A stretch of 64,000 nt of DNA. Source: Caprimulgus europaeus. Taxonomy: Eukaryota > Chordata > Aves > Caprimulgiformes > Caprimulgidae. The stretch is from positions 2,801,501 to 2,865,500 of the forward strand of contig OU015544.1 in NCBI GenBank assembly GCA_907165065.1, in the 5' to 3' direction. Under the pieces are notes generated by a model. The model saw only the letters and a list, made by a program, of their open reading frames with translations, had not been told where the DNA came from and ran no database searches. Made by a program: the position numbers and the translations under genes. Shown in pieces: positions 30,971-42,531 of the stretch; the stretch's first letter is position 1; each line of letters opens with the position of its first letter.

Positions 30971-31147
30971 AACTCTGTGGGGTCTGATTTAATGATAACT
31001 CCATAGGGTCTAATTTAATGATAAGTCTATAGGATCTGATTTAACAATAATTCTGTGGGGTCTGATTTAATGATAAGTCTATAGGATCTGATTTAACAAT
31101 AACTCTATGGGGTCTGATCCAACGATAACTCTATAGGGTCTGATTCA
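30971..31147. repeat. 26-bp tandem repeat, about 7 copies, with 52-bp higher-order pattern
   Basis: Units begin at 30,971, 30,997, 31,023, 31,049, 31,075, 31,101 and 31,127, each close to AACTCTATGGGGTCTGATTT plus AATGAT. Units 3 and 5 are identical (the AAGTCTATAGGATCTG type ending AACAAT) and flank unit 4. A 52-base pair of units was therefore copied after the first expansion. It is a minisatellite with no coding meaning. Confidence 0.93.
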
Positions 31148-33985
31148 GCACCTCCCCATGGTGTGTGCCTCGCTCGCAGTGCACACCTACTCCCACCAAC
31201 AGCCCCTGCCTTCAGTGCACACACAAGCCCCCCCATTTCAACTGGGTGCATGCGCTTTCCTGCACCACCACCTTTCCTCCACCTTAACCTCAGCAGCCAC
31301 GCTCTTCTCAGACATCAGGAGAGAATATTGCTGCTCACTGATGGTGTCTGGAAGCTGCTCCAAGGTAGGTTTGCCCTTAACTTTAATGCAACCAGGCTTT
31401 CAGTCTAGAGACCTGATCCAAACCTCACTTAAAGCAAAAGTAGCCAGAGGCTCGTGATCTTCGCTGGATTTTGGATCAATGTCTCCTGTTGTTGTGGACA
31501 TAACCCAGGTGAGTTTCTGAAATGCGGGATTTTCAAATGCAGCAGCTGGCAGGCGGTCAGAGGCAACCCAGCAAGAATGTTGTGCCATGATATAAACCAC
31601 TGGCTCAAAAAGAGCCCAAAAGATAGGCTGGACTTGCAGGTTTTTAAACTGTTTCCAGTAGTAGTAAGCAGCAGCCTCCTGCTGAGTTCAAAAGGCAAAA
31701 CGTCTCATTTGAAGCGGGGCGGACTGTATATCACTCTGGGCATAAAGTGGAGCTCTTCTATTAAAAGTTGAGTTCAGATTTCATGAATTCACGTGAAATA
31801 TTGCTTTCTTATCCTACCCTGGTTTCTGTAATAAACACACGCGTGGAACGTGCTTAAATCATAGGAGGGGAATGTTTTGCTGTTTGAAAAGAAGGGGAAA
31901 GCCAAAGGTTCTCCAAGTGTGACAGCTTGAAGTTCAGATGAACTCAAATCTCAGAACCAGCCCAGGGCCTGGGCATAACCATGGGGTTTCCTGGCGCTCT
32001 GCAGAGCGCGTGGGGCTCGGGCTTTGGTTGCTTTGCTGGTGAAGCTCAGCCCGCTGAGCCCCATTGACCAAGCAAAGGTGATGAGCCCCATCCCGCCACC
32101 CATCCCAACCAGGGAGCAGCTGCTGGGTGTCCTACCCCCAAGCAGCATTAGCTAAACCCAAGAACACAGTTTGCCAAGGCTGGGAGAAGGCAGACCAGGC
32201 AGGGGAACCCACTGAGGGCAAAATACCCCTGAGATCTCCCGTCACAGCGAGCCCAGAGGAGGGTTTCGCTGCAAAGTGCAGCTGTGAAATCCCTGAGCGT
32301 GGCTCCCCCTCCTCTCTGTCCCCTCTGAGCGCTGGGTGAAACACGCGGCGCTTTCACCAGTGCCTCCTTAGTCACTTTTTGAGGATCCAAACTGCATCTG
32401 GGCCGCGTCTCTACATTTATTTTCTTGCTTCTCTGCTCTGGCTTGTTGCTGTGCGGGGTAGGAAAGTTTGCGCCATTTCCTGTTGTCTTTCCCTTGTGCT
32501 CCTGAGATATTGTAAAAATGTTCGGTATCCTCCAGTAGGTTGTAATCACTTCACCCTAATGTCTCACAGCTGCTAAGTGTAACTTTAAACCCAACCATTT
32601 GAGTGCTTACAATTAGCGAGTCCATAGAGCTGAGATCAGGTCTTTGTGATTGCAAAAAGAGAAAATTAAACTTTTTTTTTTTTTTTACTTTTTTTTCCTC
32701 CCTGAGTTTTAATTGGATAAAATGGGAACAAAAGTTGTGGAGATGAGGGTTGTTTTTTTTTTAGTGCAATAAATGGTGAGTGGCTTATGTGCTAGGAAAA
32801 AAATAATTGAATCCACTGCTTGGCCTGTTTCACAGATGGAAAAGGCACCGGGACAAACATGTGTCTGCGGCGGCTGCGCCTCTGTCCTGGTAACTGCACC
32901 AACACCCTCTCGGAGCTCCCGGCTCTCCCTTGGCTGGTGAGAAGAATTAGCAGCAGAGAAGAGGCTTCAGCTGTGTCCCTCACCTGTCCCTGTCCAGGAG
33001 CTGCGGCACAGCCAGGCCGTGAGCCCAGACCTGGAGCTATTCCTGGCGACTACGGGTGCTCAGCCATTCCCAGCCTGTGCTCAGCACCTTGCAGGATCTG
33101 GCTCTCTCAAAGGCAACAGCTCCATCCTCAACAGGTTCATCTCCCAGCAGCTCTGGCTGGGACAACCCCACAATAGTGACCGCTGGCCTTACTAGGTGGT
33201 CACCACAGTAGGCAAGGTTGGGGGCTTGCAGACTTCCCTGTCCCCTCTGCCTCCTTCTCCCCATCCCGTTGGGTTCCATCACGTTCCCGGGGATGGGCAC
33301 AGTGCAGCAGGGATGCTGTTCCTTGGCAGCCCCTCCCTGCACGGGAAGCACTCCTGCCACCTGACCATAAATACTAATTAATAGCAAAGCCCTGGTCTAG
33401 ATCAAGGAGGAGGCTCTGAATTTTCTTGGGAACTTGGTTGTCTGAAAGGTATCTTAAATATTCTGTAGCACTCAGTAGGTCAATTATACGGTGAGCAGTC
33501 ATACGAAGTTAATTTCTAATTTAATACAATGTTAAAAGGTTGTCAGGTTAAAATCTAATCTATAAACAAGACATGAAACGTCTCTTTAAAACGAGTGTCA
33601 TGAACCGGTCCTGGCTCGAACCACAGGCTGCTGCTTCTTTTATAGGATGTAATTACTTCCCAGTGAGTATTTACAATATTATTATAGGATGGTAATAAAA
33701 GGCCGGTGCCAGCCGTGCCCGTGCAGCAGCCGAGTGCCAGCTCGGTGCTAATCCCACTCCTGCCCTGGCCCCTTCTCCAGGGAGGTGAGAAGTGTTGGCT
33801 CCTGGAGCTCTGATGAGGGAAGAACCCATCGTGTTTTCATTTAAATACACCTCAAGGTCAGGGGAACAGGGACCCCCTTGATGTGTTTTGGAGGCTACAT
33901 GAGTGTCTCTGCATCCCCCAGCAAGGAGGGCTCGCCAGCCCGGCACTGCAGCGTCTCAGCGGCCCCCACCGTGTGCTGTACGTGT

Positions 33986-34312
33986 CCAGAGAAGGGAACT
34001 GAGCTGGGGAAGGGTCTGGAGCACAAGTGTGATGAGTTCACAGCTAGGGGAACTGGGGGTGTTGAGCCTGGAGAAAAGGATGTGAGGAAGAATTTCTTTG
34101 CTGAAAGGGTTCTGAAGCACTGGAAGGGGTTGCCCAGGGCAGTGGTGGAGCCCCCATCCCTGGAGGGATTGAAGAGTCATGTAGACACAGTGCTGAGGGA
34201 CATGGGTTAGTCAGGAACTTGTCAGTGTTGGGTTTATGATGGGACTCAATGATCTTAAAGGGCTTTTCCAATCCAGGCCATTCTGGGATTCTGGGATTCT
34301 GTACCTGACAGT
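33986..34312 (+). mobile_element. CR1 LINE fragment with internal deletion, sense
   Basis: The left part (GGGAACTGAGCTGGGGAAGG, then TCTGGAGCACAAGTGTGATG, then GTTGAGCCTGGAGAAAAGGA) matches the region of CR1 upstream of its 3' end. It then jumps directly to GTGAGGAAGAATTTCTTTGC and the terminal part ending GATTCTGGGATTCTG near 34,300. The usual intervening segment is missing, so the copy carries an internal deletion. The GGATTCT tail repeats mark the CR1 3' end. The reading frame is broken and no protein is expected. Confidence 0.93.
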
Positions 34313-35639
34313 CCCGGTGGAAACAATGGGCGAGGACGTTTGTTTTTGAACACCCTGGGGAAAGGACTTTGGCAAGGTTTTGCCATGGGCTGAAGGTTAC
34401 CAGCCACGTTCAGACCAGCAGCTTCATTCAAGCAGAAAACCAGAGGCAGCACCTGCAGCCCGGGGTGACTCGCCGGCCCCGTGCCCTCCGCACCTCGCAC
34501 CCATTCCCCTGACTCCATGGGAGGGACGGGCAGGATGTGGGCAGGGGGGACCGGGCACATTCTGCTCCTTCTGCTCCCACACAAGGGGTGTCTGCGTTGC
34601 AGCCACCTCTCAAGGTACACTGAATTTTGTTCCTTTTGCTGTTGAAAGGGGAAAGTCCAGCTGTCATGTGGGAGTGATGCCATTGTCCCACCCGGGCAGC
34701 TGGCCGGACCACGAGACTCCTGCTCCTGGTAGTCCACAGTGTCTATGGGAGCTGGCCAGGGTCAAGGCTGCCCTTTCCAGGCTCAACTGAAAAACACCAC
34801 GTGTCACCCCACCACAGGTCACGCAATTGGCTTTGAAATCCTGTGGATTTATTTTCCAGGAGGAATCTCACCGGCTCCAAAGGTTTGGATCAGATGCGGT
34901 CATGTCTGTGCTCTCCTCGACACCCTGCAAGCCCTGCAAGGTGGGGTTTTTCTAAAGAAGACCAAGATTTTGATGGGAGCAGGTGACCCCCGCAGCGAGA
35001 GCTGCAGGGAAACTGAGGTAACGTAATACCAGTGCTAAAATGGAGGGAGCTGGTGATGTGCTGGTCTGACCCAGCCCATGAAGATGCAAAGGATGCGTGG
35101 GCTCTGCTGTGGCCTCTCAGCTGGCCAGGACTCCTTCCCTTCCTTCCTTGGGTTTTCTGGTCAATTCTGCTGCTCTTTGTAATTGAGAAAAGCTGCTGAT
35201 GAACATCTGCACAGGCACCATCCGCTCCGAGCCGGCTGCTGGGGTTGTTAGTGCTTGTGCTGCCGGCGCTTTGATGTGCGTACGCCTGATACACGGGCTT
35301 GGCCAAGGCCACCCTGCAGATGCTGATGGTGGGTGGTACGGTGGTCCCACGCCGGCAAGGCGCAAGGTGGGACGGCACCCGCCACATCTGTGCAAACAGC
35401 AGCCCCCAGTATCCCCCACTTGAAACGCCCTGTGCCTCCTTGACAGGACTCAGGAGGTTACCTCCCCTGCTTCCATCTGCAGAGGAAGGTACCCAGAGGC
35501 ATCCGGGGAGGTTGGCTCAGGTGCTTCCCTCCGTCCCACCAGCACATGAAGGGCAGAGGGATGGTGATGCCCACGTGCTGGCACGGCAGAGTCCCATCGT
35601 GCTGGTGTGAAGGAGAAGCAGCCAAGTGGAGAGAGAAGG

Positions 35640-36053
35640 ACCCACAAGGATCATGAAGTCCAACTCTTGCCCTAGCATAGGACAATCTCAAGATTCAGGC
35701 CTTGTGCCTGAGGGCCTTGGCCAAATGCTTCTGGAATCTTGTCAGGGTTGATGCTATGAGCACCTTCCTGGGGAGCCTGTTCCAGTGCTCCACCACCCTC
35801 TGCTTCAAGAACCTTTTCCTCATGGCCAACCTCACCCTCCCCTGCCACATTTTCCTGCCATGTCCTCTGCTCCTGGCGTTGGTGGCCAGAGAGAAGAGCT
35901 CAGCGCCTGCCCCTCCTCTTCGCCTTGGGAGGAAGTTCCAGACCACGATGAGATCTCCTCTCAGTCTCTTCTTCTCCAGGCTGAACAAACCAAGTGACTT
36001 CAGCTTCTCCCCATACAGCTTCCCCTCTAAACCCTTCACCAGTTTGGTGGCCC
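35640..36053 (-). mobile_element. CR1 LINE fragment, antisense
   Basis: On the minus strand this matches the 3' region of another CR1 subfamily. Words seen on the + strand are GGATCATGAAGTCCAACTC at the 3' end, CTGGGGAGCCTGTTCCAGTG, CTTCAAGAACCTTTTCCTCA, and CTTCTTCTCCAGGCTGAAC with CAGCTTCTCCCCATACAGC further in. About 410 bases are present. The long antisense-looking open frames over it are by-products of the element. Confidence 0.93.
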
Positions 36054-38389
36054 TAAGAGCAGAAGGTCCCTGGACTCGGGGCTGGTGGCACCAGGCAGGC
36101 AGAGCTTTGCTCTGCAGGCACCGTGCAGCCCGGGGAGCACAATCTGTGTCCTTAATCCCGCCGTGTCCTGCGCGCTCTCAAATCCCCTTCACTTCAACCA
36201 GCGCCTGTAGCGTCAGGCCTGCGGCGGGCGAGCCGGCGCGCGGGGCTGGCGGGGAGGATTTGCTCAAGAGGCACTGTTTTTAAGGTGAGATTTGAAGGAT
36301 GGAAGACAGATGGCAACTGGAGAGGACAAACGGATCAAGTGAAGGGTTTGTTTTCAGCGTGGAAGGGAAAACACAGGAGGGAATTACTGCTGGCTACAAA
36401 ATGGGGGCTATTAATACCTGCAGCATCTCCAGCTTTGCACTTCGCCCGGCGAGCCAGGATCCTCCCACGGCGGGAGCAGACACCGGCCCCTTTGCGATGC
36501 CGGAGTGTGGTTTTTTCTGCTGAGATGAATTGATCCCAGCCTAGTGCTGAGTGTCCCCAGACAAAGCTGGGAGAGGGGTTATTAGCCGGCCGGCGGCCCT
36601 GCCATTGTCCCCACTATCTTTTCTTCCCTTTCAGCCTCCCTCCCCGTGGCACAGGTCTCAAAAGCCCATGTGTCAAGAGATTAGTGACCTGCACGAAGGG
36701 CAATCGCTTGCTTTGTGCCGCCAGCCTGGCGTCAGGGCCCTCATTGACTTGTTATTTGGTGCTGCCTCCATTGAGGTATCCATGGAAAACACGCCTGGAG
36801 AGCAATCTGCCGGCGCTGCGGAGCGAAGGCGGGCGAGGAGCTGGGAGAGGAGGCACTTCAGGGCAGCAGGGTTTGGTGTGGTCACCGTGTGCCCACTCTG
36901 AGACCCCCAAATCCCCCGCAGTAGTCAATGCAAGATCCCTGCGCCTACAGAGAAGTGAGGGAAAAGCTGGACAGTGAGAATATGAAACGCAGCGTGTTGG
37001 GTGTAATGATGGAGCCAGGGCCATGATGGGGCATTGCCCCATGGCTGTTTGAATTTGCAGATTTGTTTGAAAAATTAAAAGATGGGAAGAGTCTGCCCTG
37101 TCTGCTCGTCTCTGGCAGAGAACGGCTCAGAGGAGCGCTGGGCTTTTGAGGAAATGGGAATCAAACTGATGGAGTTGGCCCTTCCGTGCAGCGCTGGGTA
37201 CACATCAAATTTGTTCGTGATGAAACACCCACAAGGCAGACAGGTGCAATAAGAAAACATATTCCTGTGCGTGATTTATTCTGGCTGGTTTTATTTTCGC
37301 AGCAGTGAAATACACTTCTCCTGTAAACACGAGACGGTGATTTTTCTGCAATCCTAAAAGTCAAACCTAGACCAAAAACCACAACTCACGTGACGTGGGA
37401 ACAGCGGCGTCAGATCCTGCTTTCGCTTCGATTTCAGACACGTTCCCAGGTCACGTCTGGAGCAGCCAGGCCGAGGTGTGAGCCCTGCCTGGCTCTGCTT
37501 ACCCACGGGTGTTTCTTCTGCCAGAACTTCTGCCAAATTCCTGGCCCCAAACAGAGAGAAAGGGGTTTCTGGAGGCGCAGGGACTGTGTCCTGCTGAGGG
37601 GACAGGGCTGGGTGACTCCCATGGGTCTGAGGGCTGCCCTATGCCATCCCCCCTTCCAGGGTCAAACCAGGGGAGTTTGCAGAGTTTAAAAATAATGGGA
37701 AAGAGGGAGAGAAACTGGGGAGGGGTGGCAGGAGCCAGCCCGGGACACCCCATGCGCTCAGGGTCTTCTTGGGGGCTGATACCGGGGCAAAGGGGGGTCC
37801 CCGCCTGCAGGGGGATTTGGGGGGGGGGGGGCAGCAGCAGGTGTGGAGACCCCCGTGATTTTTTCCATTCACCAAAACTCAGCGACCACGCCCCCTTTTC
37901 TGCCGGTTTTCACCCCATTTCTCCCAGACGGTCCCAAATCCTCACTTTTAATCCCGCAGAAGGAGCAGGCAGGGCCCCTACCAGCATTATTTTATCAAAT
38001 AATAATAAAAGAGAGAGAGGGAGGGAGGGAGATTTTTTTTCTTTTAAGAGATTTTGCTGATATTTTTTTATTTTTAAGAGATGAACTGGCCACAAAGTGC
38101 AGCCCCAGCTCTCCTCTCCCGGGGAACCGGGGCGGCAAACGGGACCCCAGTGACCGATAAACGCCGATACAGCCCGCGAAGCCGGGGGAGAGGGCGAGGG
38201 TTCCGGGATTCAGCCGACACCGACCGCCGGGGTCCCGGCGTGGGGCCGCCCCGACGGGGCGGGGGACTCGATGGCTCCATTTCCCCGCGGGAACCGAGCT
38301 GCGGTCACGCGTGGCGGAGGTCTCGGGGGTGCTCGTCCCCAGCCTCATCCCATGCCGGCGATGAGGCGACCGTAACGCCGTGAACCCGG

Positions 38390-38475
38390 GGATTAAGCGC
38401 CCGCGCCGGGATGTGACACACTTTCTCAAATGGAAGTTTGTTAAACAGAAGGATTTGCATGATCCCCCCCTCCTC
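38390..38475. promoter_or_regulatory. AT-rich island with a perfect octamer motif inside the CpG domain
   Basis: Within otherwise GC-rich DNA there is a short segment with GGGATTAAG, TGTGACACAC and TTTGTTAAACAG. It also holds a perfect POU octamer, ATTTGCAT, at 38,453-38,460. Such a motif-rich patch in a CpG island may be a conserved upstream element of TBX2. The motifs are visible; use is inferred. Confidence 0.3.
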
Positions 38476-38772
38476 CCCTCCCGCCCGCCCCCTCCATCCC
38501 CGTCCCCGCCCGTCCCCCGCGGTGCCAGCTCGGCTTTCAGGGCACGGTCCCCCCCGCTCTGGCACGGCCCCGGCCGGGGCCCCCGGCTCCTTTTAAGGCA
38601 GCGGGCTCGGTGCGTGCGAGGCACCGGGCCCCGACGTGGGGAACCGGGCAGCCCCGAGGGTGGGGGGCCGGGAGGGGCTGGAGGGGATCATTCCGCCCCT
38701 GCGCATGGAGGGTGCTCAGTAATTAAAGACTACTACTAATAAATATATATTAAAATATATAAAATATAGTAG

Positions 38773-38773
<1 letters not shown>

Positions 38774-38863
<90 letters not shown>
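38774..38863. repeat. (AAT)30 microsatellite
   Basis: Thirty uninterrupted AAT units occupy 90 bases between AGG and GAAGCAG. The flanks are AT-rich for a further 30 bases on the left and GC-rich on the right. It lies 4.4 kb before the TBX2 start codon inside the CpG domain. A pure array of this length is expected to vary between individuals. Confidence 0.97.
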
Positions 38864-38865
<2 letters not shown>

Positions 38866-39954
38866 AGCAGAGCGAGCTCCCGGATCAAAGCAGCAGAGGT
38901 AACGCGGAAGGGGTGCGGGAGGGGCGCGGAGGATGCGCCCCCCCAGCGCAGGACGCGCAGGGGCCGGGGTCAGTCGCCCACCCGCCCTGACAAACAGGCT
39001 GGAAAATGTGTTTATAAATTGTTCAAACTCTGGATAAACTTCAGCGGCGTTTGTGTCTGCGTCTCCCCGCCTGTTGTTATTTTCCAGAAATCTGGATTAC
39101 TGGAAATATTTTCTTTAAAGCTGGAGAGAAATCTAAACAGTCAGAGGGCAGGGGAGCTCGGGGTGGGGGGAGACCCGGGGGCTGCTGCACTGGCGGGGCT
39201 CCTCGGGTTTCCCCTCGCCGGGCCGCGCATGGACGGAACGCGCAAACTCCGCGGCAGCGCAGCAGAAGGAGGAAGATCGGTGGCGCCGGGGCTGGTGTCG
39301 GGTCGAGCATCTCTCTCGGCCGCTGTCGATAAAAATGCATCAGGCGGGTCCCAGAGCCCGGTACATCCCGGGCAGCTGCCGCCGCACAGCGCGGCCCCTC
39401 CGACGGGCACTAGAGCACCGGGGGATGGGGGTGGAGGGTAGCTGTCCCGGCCGCGAGTGGGTGACAGCAAACCAGGGCCGTTTCCTTACACGTGTGTTTA
39501 TTTTCCCCTCCAGGTGGAGCGGGAGAAGTGGGGCCGGGGGGAGCCGTCGGGGCTACGGGGCCGGACGCAGGAGGTGACCCCAGGGCTGGAAGGGGCCGCG
39601 TGTCCCGAGGGTGGCCAGGACCCAGAGTGCAGGGCGAAGGGCTCCTGCCGAGGAAGGGGACGGGGCGGAGGGAATTCTTCAGCCCGCACCTGCAACCCTG
39701 TCCCCTTCCCGCCACCGCACGGCCCTTTCCCACCCCTCGCTCGGGTCCCCCCGGCTCGGGAAGGTGCGGGCGGCCTCAGTCCCTCGCCGTGACATCAGGG
39801 CCGGGACGCGGGGCCCGACGGCTCACCCTCAGCACAGGACAATCCCTTTTGCCTGGAGCCGGAGTACCCGCGGCTGGTGCGCCCCGTCGGGGGGGAGCGT
39901 TCCCGGGGGCGCGGGGCTGTCGTAGCCCGGTGGAGCCGGGAGGAGGGGGAAGGA

Positions 39955-40215
39955 GGAGGCCCGACTGTTTGTGAGAATTGTTATTTTTCATCAATCACCC
40001 GCAATTTGTGTAAGTGCCCCGGACAGGCCACCAGCCGTCCTGCTGGCTGGGGTCACGGAGACAACACAGCAATGGAGAAGAGCAAATTGCATTTGCTCAC
40101 CGGCTCACGGGCCCGAATTCCGGCCCTCGCATGGCGCGGGGAAGGGAGCGAAAGGTCCATGTGACATGAGGGAAATATGAAGGACTTTGACAGGTCTTAA
40201 ACGGCCTGGCGCCAC
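39955..40215. promoter_or_regulatory. candidate conserved noncoding element upstream of TBX2
   Basis: A patch of moderate GC content interrupts the CpG domain. It has TTGTTATTTTTCATCAATCA, GCAAATTGCATTTGCTCACC and GAAGGACTTTGACAGGTCTT, including ATCAATCA (PBX/HOX-like) and TTTGACAGGT (MEIS-like) words. No ORF or repeat explains it. It lies about 3.1-3.4 kb before the TBX2 ATG. Confidence 0.3.
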
Positions 40216-42317
40216 GGCCTGAGTCTGCCGGCTAAAAATAGCGGAGGGCTGATGAGTGGAGATGGGCAGAGATGAAAGGGGAAGGGCGAGCGGGGCCGCG
40301 CTGGGGTGGGTGGGGAGACCCTCCCTGGGAAGGGGACTGGGTGAGGACACTTCTTGCCCCCGAACCCCCGGGACAGAGCGAGAGGAAAACCTCCTCTCTC
40401 CCTGCACAGCGCTCGGGGATAGACGGGTCGACGTCGGGTTCCGCCTGGTCACGAACATGAGCGGCCCGCCCCGTCCATGGGCGCAAGTTTCTGGGTCCGG
40501 TCCACGCCCGTCGGGCCGGGGGCCGCGGCCAGAGTTGCCCCGGGGAGAGAGTGCCTGGGTCCCCGTTAGCCCCCCATCCCCGGGAGTCCCATCGACGGAT
40601 GCCACTACAGAGGGTCGGGGGATCGAGGCTGCTCGGGGTCGGTTTTATTCTGGGGGCAAGGGCGTTACAACGGTGTGGGGAGCGCGGGCAGGGGTCCCGG
40701 GCCCTGGGCCGGAACAGAGGGGACCTTTTCTTGCGAGGACCCGGCTGTCTCAAGGCCCCGACGGGACGGGCCCTGCATCTCCTCAGGAAGCGGTGGGTGA
40801 GGGGTCTGCGGGAGAGCAGCCCCCGCCGCGGGGCAATACCGCCCCGGGGCAACGAGAGGCTCCGGTTCTGCTTTGTGAGGGGGAATTAAAAAAATAATAA
40901 AATATATATATAATAAAATAGAAGCAAGCCCCGTTTTTGCCAAAGCTGCTGTCAGCAGTTTTCCGCGGCGGCGAGGAACCAAAGTCCAAATCGGGTCTAA
41001 ATTTCAATCCTCGGTCCCCGTTCAATGGTCAGTGGGACCCCTCGGCCCCGGCTGGGGCAGCCCCGGGGGGACGCGCTGTGCCCGCCTCGTCGGGCAGCGC
41101 AGGCGGAGGTGAACCTGCCGCGGGACCCGGGCAGGTTGTGAACGGCCCCGAGAAGAGCCTGGGGCTGGGGTCTGGGATGTACGTGGCACCGGGGGGCAGC
41201 GGGCCGGTATTGCTATCGGCTGGGTGAACCAGGGGGGAGGGGGCACCTGGGGATCCCCACGTCTCACCCTGCACGGGGAGCAGCGACGCGCGGCCCCGAC
41301 GGCTCAGAGCTGCTGCGGCTGCGCCTCGCTGCGCATCCGCGGAGCGGTGGGGCCGGGGGGAGATTGGGGAGGGGGTCTCGGGAGGGCAGAGGAGGGGGCC
41401 AGTCCCCACCCCGCCGTCCCGCCTGGCCACAGCGCAGGCGGCGGGGGCAGGAGCCTCGGAAGGATGGCAGGGCGCTTTTTGAAGATTTGGGGGTAAATAT
41501 GAAGTGACAAGAGACGGGTCTTTATTGTGAGGGCTCAGCCGCCTGGCGCCAGGGCCCTCTCCAGCCACCGCGGCCCTCAGTTAATCACCGCGGATCTCCA
41601 AACCCACCCCTCCGCGGGGACACCCACCGCGCCCGCCCCCCCGGGCCGCTTAATCCCTCTGCAAACAGCCCCGACTTGTCCCCCTCCGCCTTATCTACCT
41701 CCCCCCGCCCGGGTAAACAGCCCCTCCGGCCGCGCACCCGACGGTGGGGTCTGCACCTCCGCCGTGGACGCGGGGCTGCGGATGGGACCCCCACCACCCC
41801 GACCTCCACCACCAACCCCCCCCCGTCGGGGCGGCTGCCGGCAGGGCGTGGGGGCGACGGCTGGGAGCGACTCACCCGCGCTGGAGGTCGCCACTCGCTG
41901 CCGGCGGCCGCCCCGTCGGCGCTGCGCGATTGTGCGCGGCTGATACGCGGTTGTACGCGGAGCGGCGGGCGGGGCGCGCCCCACCTCGATCCGCTCTCCA
42001 GGATCTGTCGTAAGACGGCGGCTGCCGAGCTCCCCCGGCCGCTCCCCCCCCATCTCCCCGGCCCGCCGCCCCCGCAGAGCCCGGAGGGGCCCTTTGCCCC
42101 CCCCTCCCCGCCCCCCCGGGGCTCCGGGCCGGGCGGACCTGCGCTCCGCTCCCCGCTCCGCCGAGGTGGCTCCGCGCTGTCCCCGCACCGGCGCAGCCAG
42201 GGCTGACCCGGTATGCGGAAAGGAGCCGGGGGTGGGATTTCGAGCACTTTTCTCTGTCATTGGTTAATATTTTATTCTGTTGACATGTTTTCTTACTGCC
42301 GAGGCTTCCGACACCTT

Positions 42318-42531
42318 CCTTTTTTTTTTTTCTCTCCTCCTTTTTTTTCTTCCCCCCCCCTTTTTCCCCCCTTTCTTTCTCCATTTTCCCCCCTTTTTTC
42401 TCTTTTTTCTCCCCTCTATTTTCCCCTTTTTTTCCCGTCTTTTTTTCTTTTTCTTTTTTTCTTTTTTTTTTTTTCCCTCTTCTTCCCTTCCTCCCTCCCT
42501 CCGCGTCCCCCCCCCCTCCGCCTCCCGCGCC
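42318..42531. repeat. 214-bp polypyrimidine tract at the TBX2 promoter
   Basis: The + strand is almost purely C and T, in alternating runs of T5-T12 and C3-C9. It lies directly before the probable promoter of TBX2. Tracts of this type can form triplex (H-) DNA and are difficult to sequence, so its length in the assembly may be uncertain. The frames across it are compositional. Confidence 0.9.

Larger units (their letters stand above)
38080..42310. promoter_or_regulatory. CpG-island domain upstream of TBX2
   Basis: The sequence becomes GC-rich with dense CG dinucleotides from about 38,080 and remains so, with short AT-rich interruptions near 38,740-38,870, 39,960 and 40,890, up to the pyrimidine tract before TBX2. 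Broad CpG islands are typical of Polycomb-regulated developmental genes such as TBX2. The boundaries are by eye. Long frames on both strands are compositional and are not called as genes. Confidence 0.75.
29206..42531. other. BCAS3-TBX2 intergenic region
   Basis: This is about 13 kb without a supported protein gene. It contains a 26-bp tandem repeat (30,971), a poly-A run near 30,829, two CR1 fragments (33,986 and 35,640), a run of G residues near 37,819 and, from about 38,080, a long CpG-rich domain. Long open frames in the GC-rich part occur in all frames and lack homology; they result from the absence of AT-rich stop codons. A divergent noncoding RNA next to TBX2 is known in human (TBX2-AS1) and could exist here, but no exon can be read. 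Confidence 0.8.

Noticed and set aside
35702-36283. 193-codon open frame near 36 kb
   Set aside because: It runs over an antisense CR1 and continues into unrelated sequence; it is not a gene.
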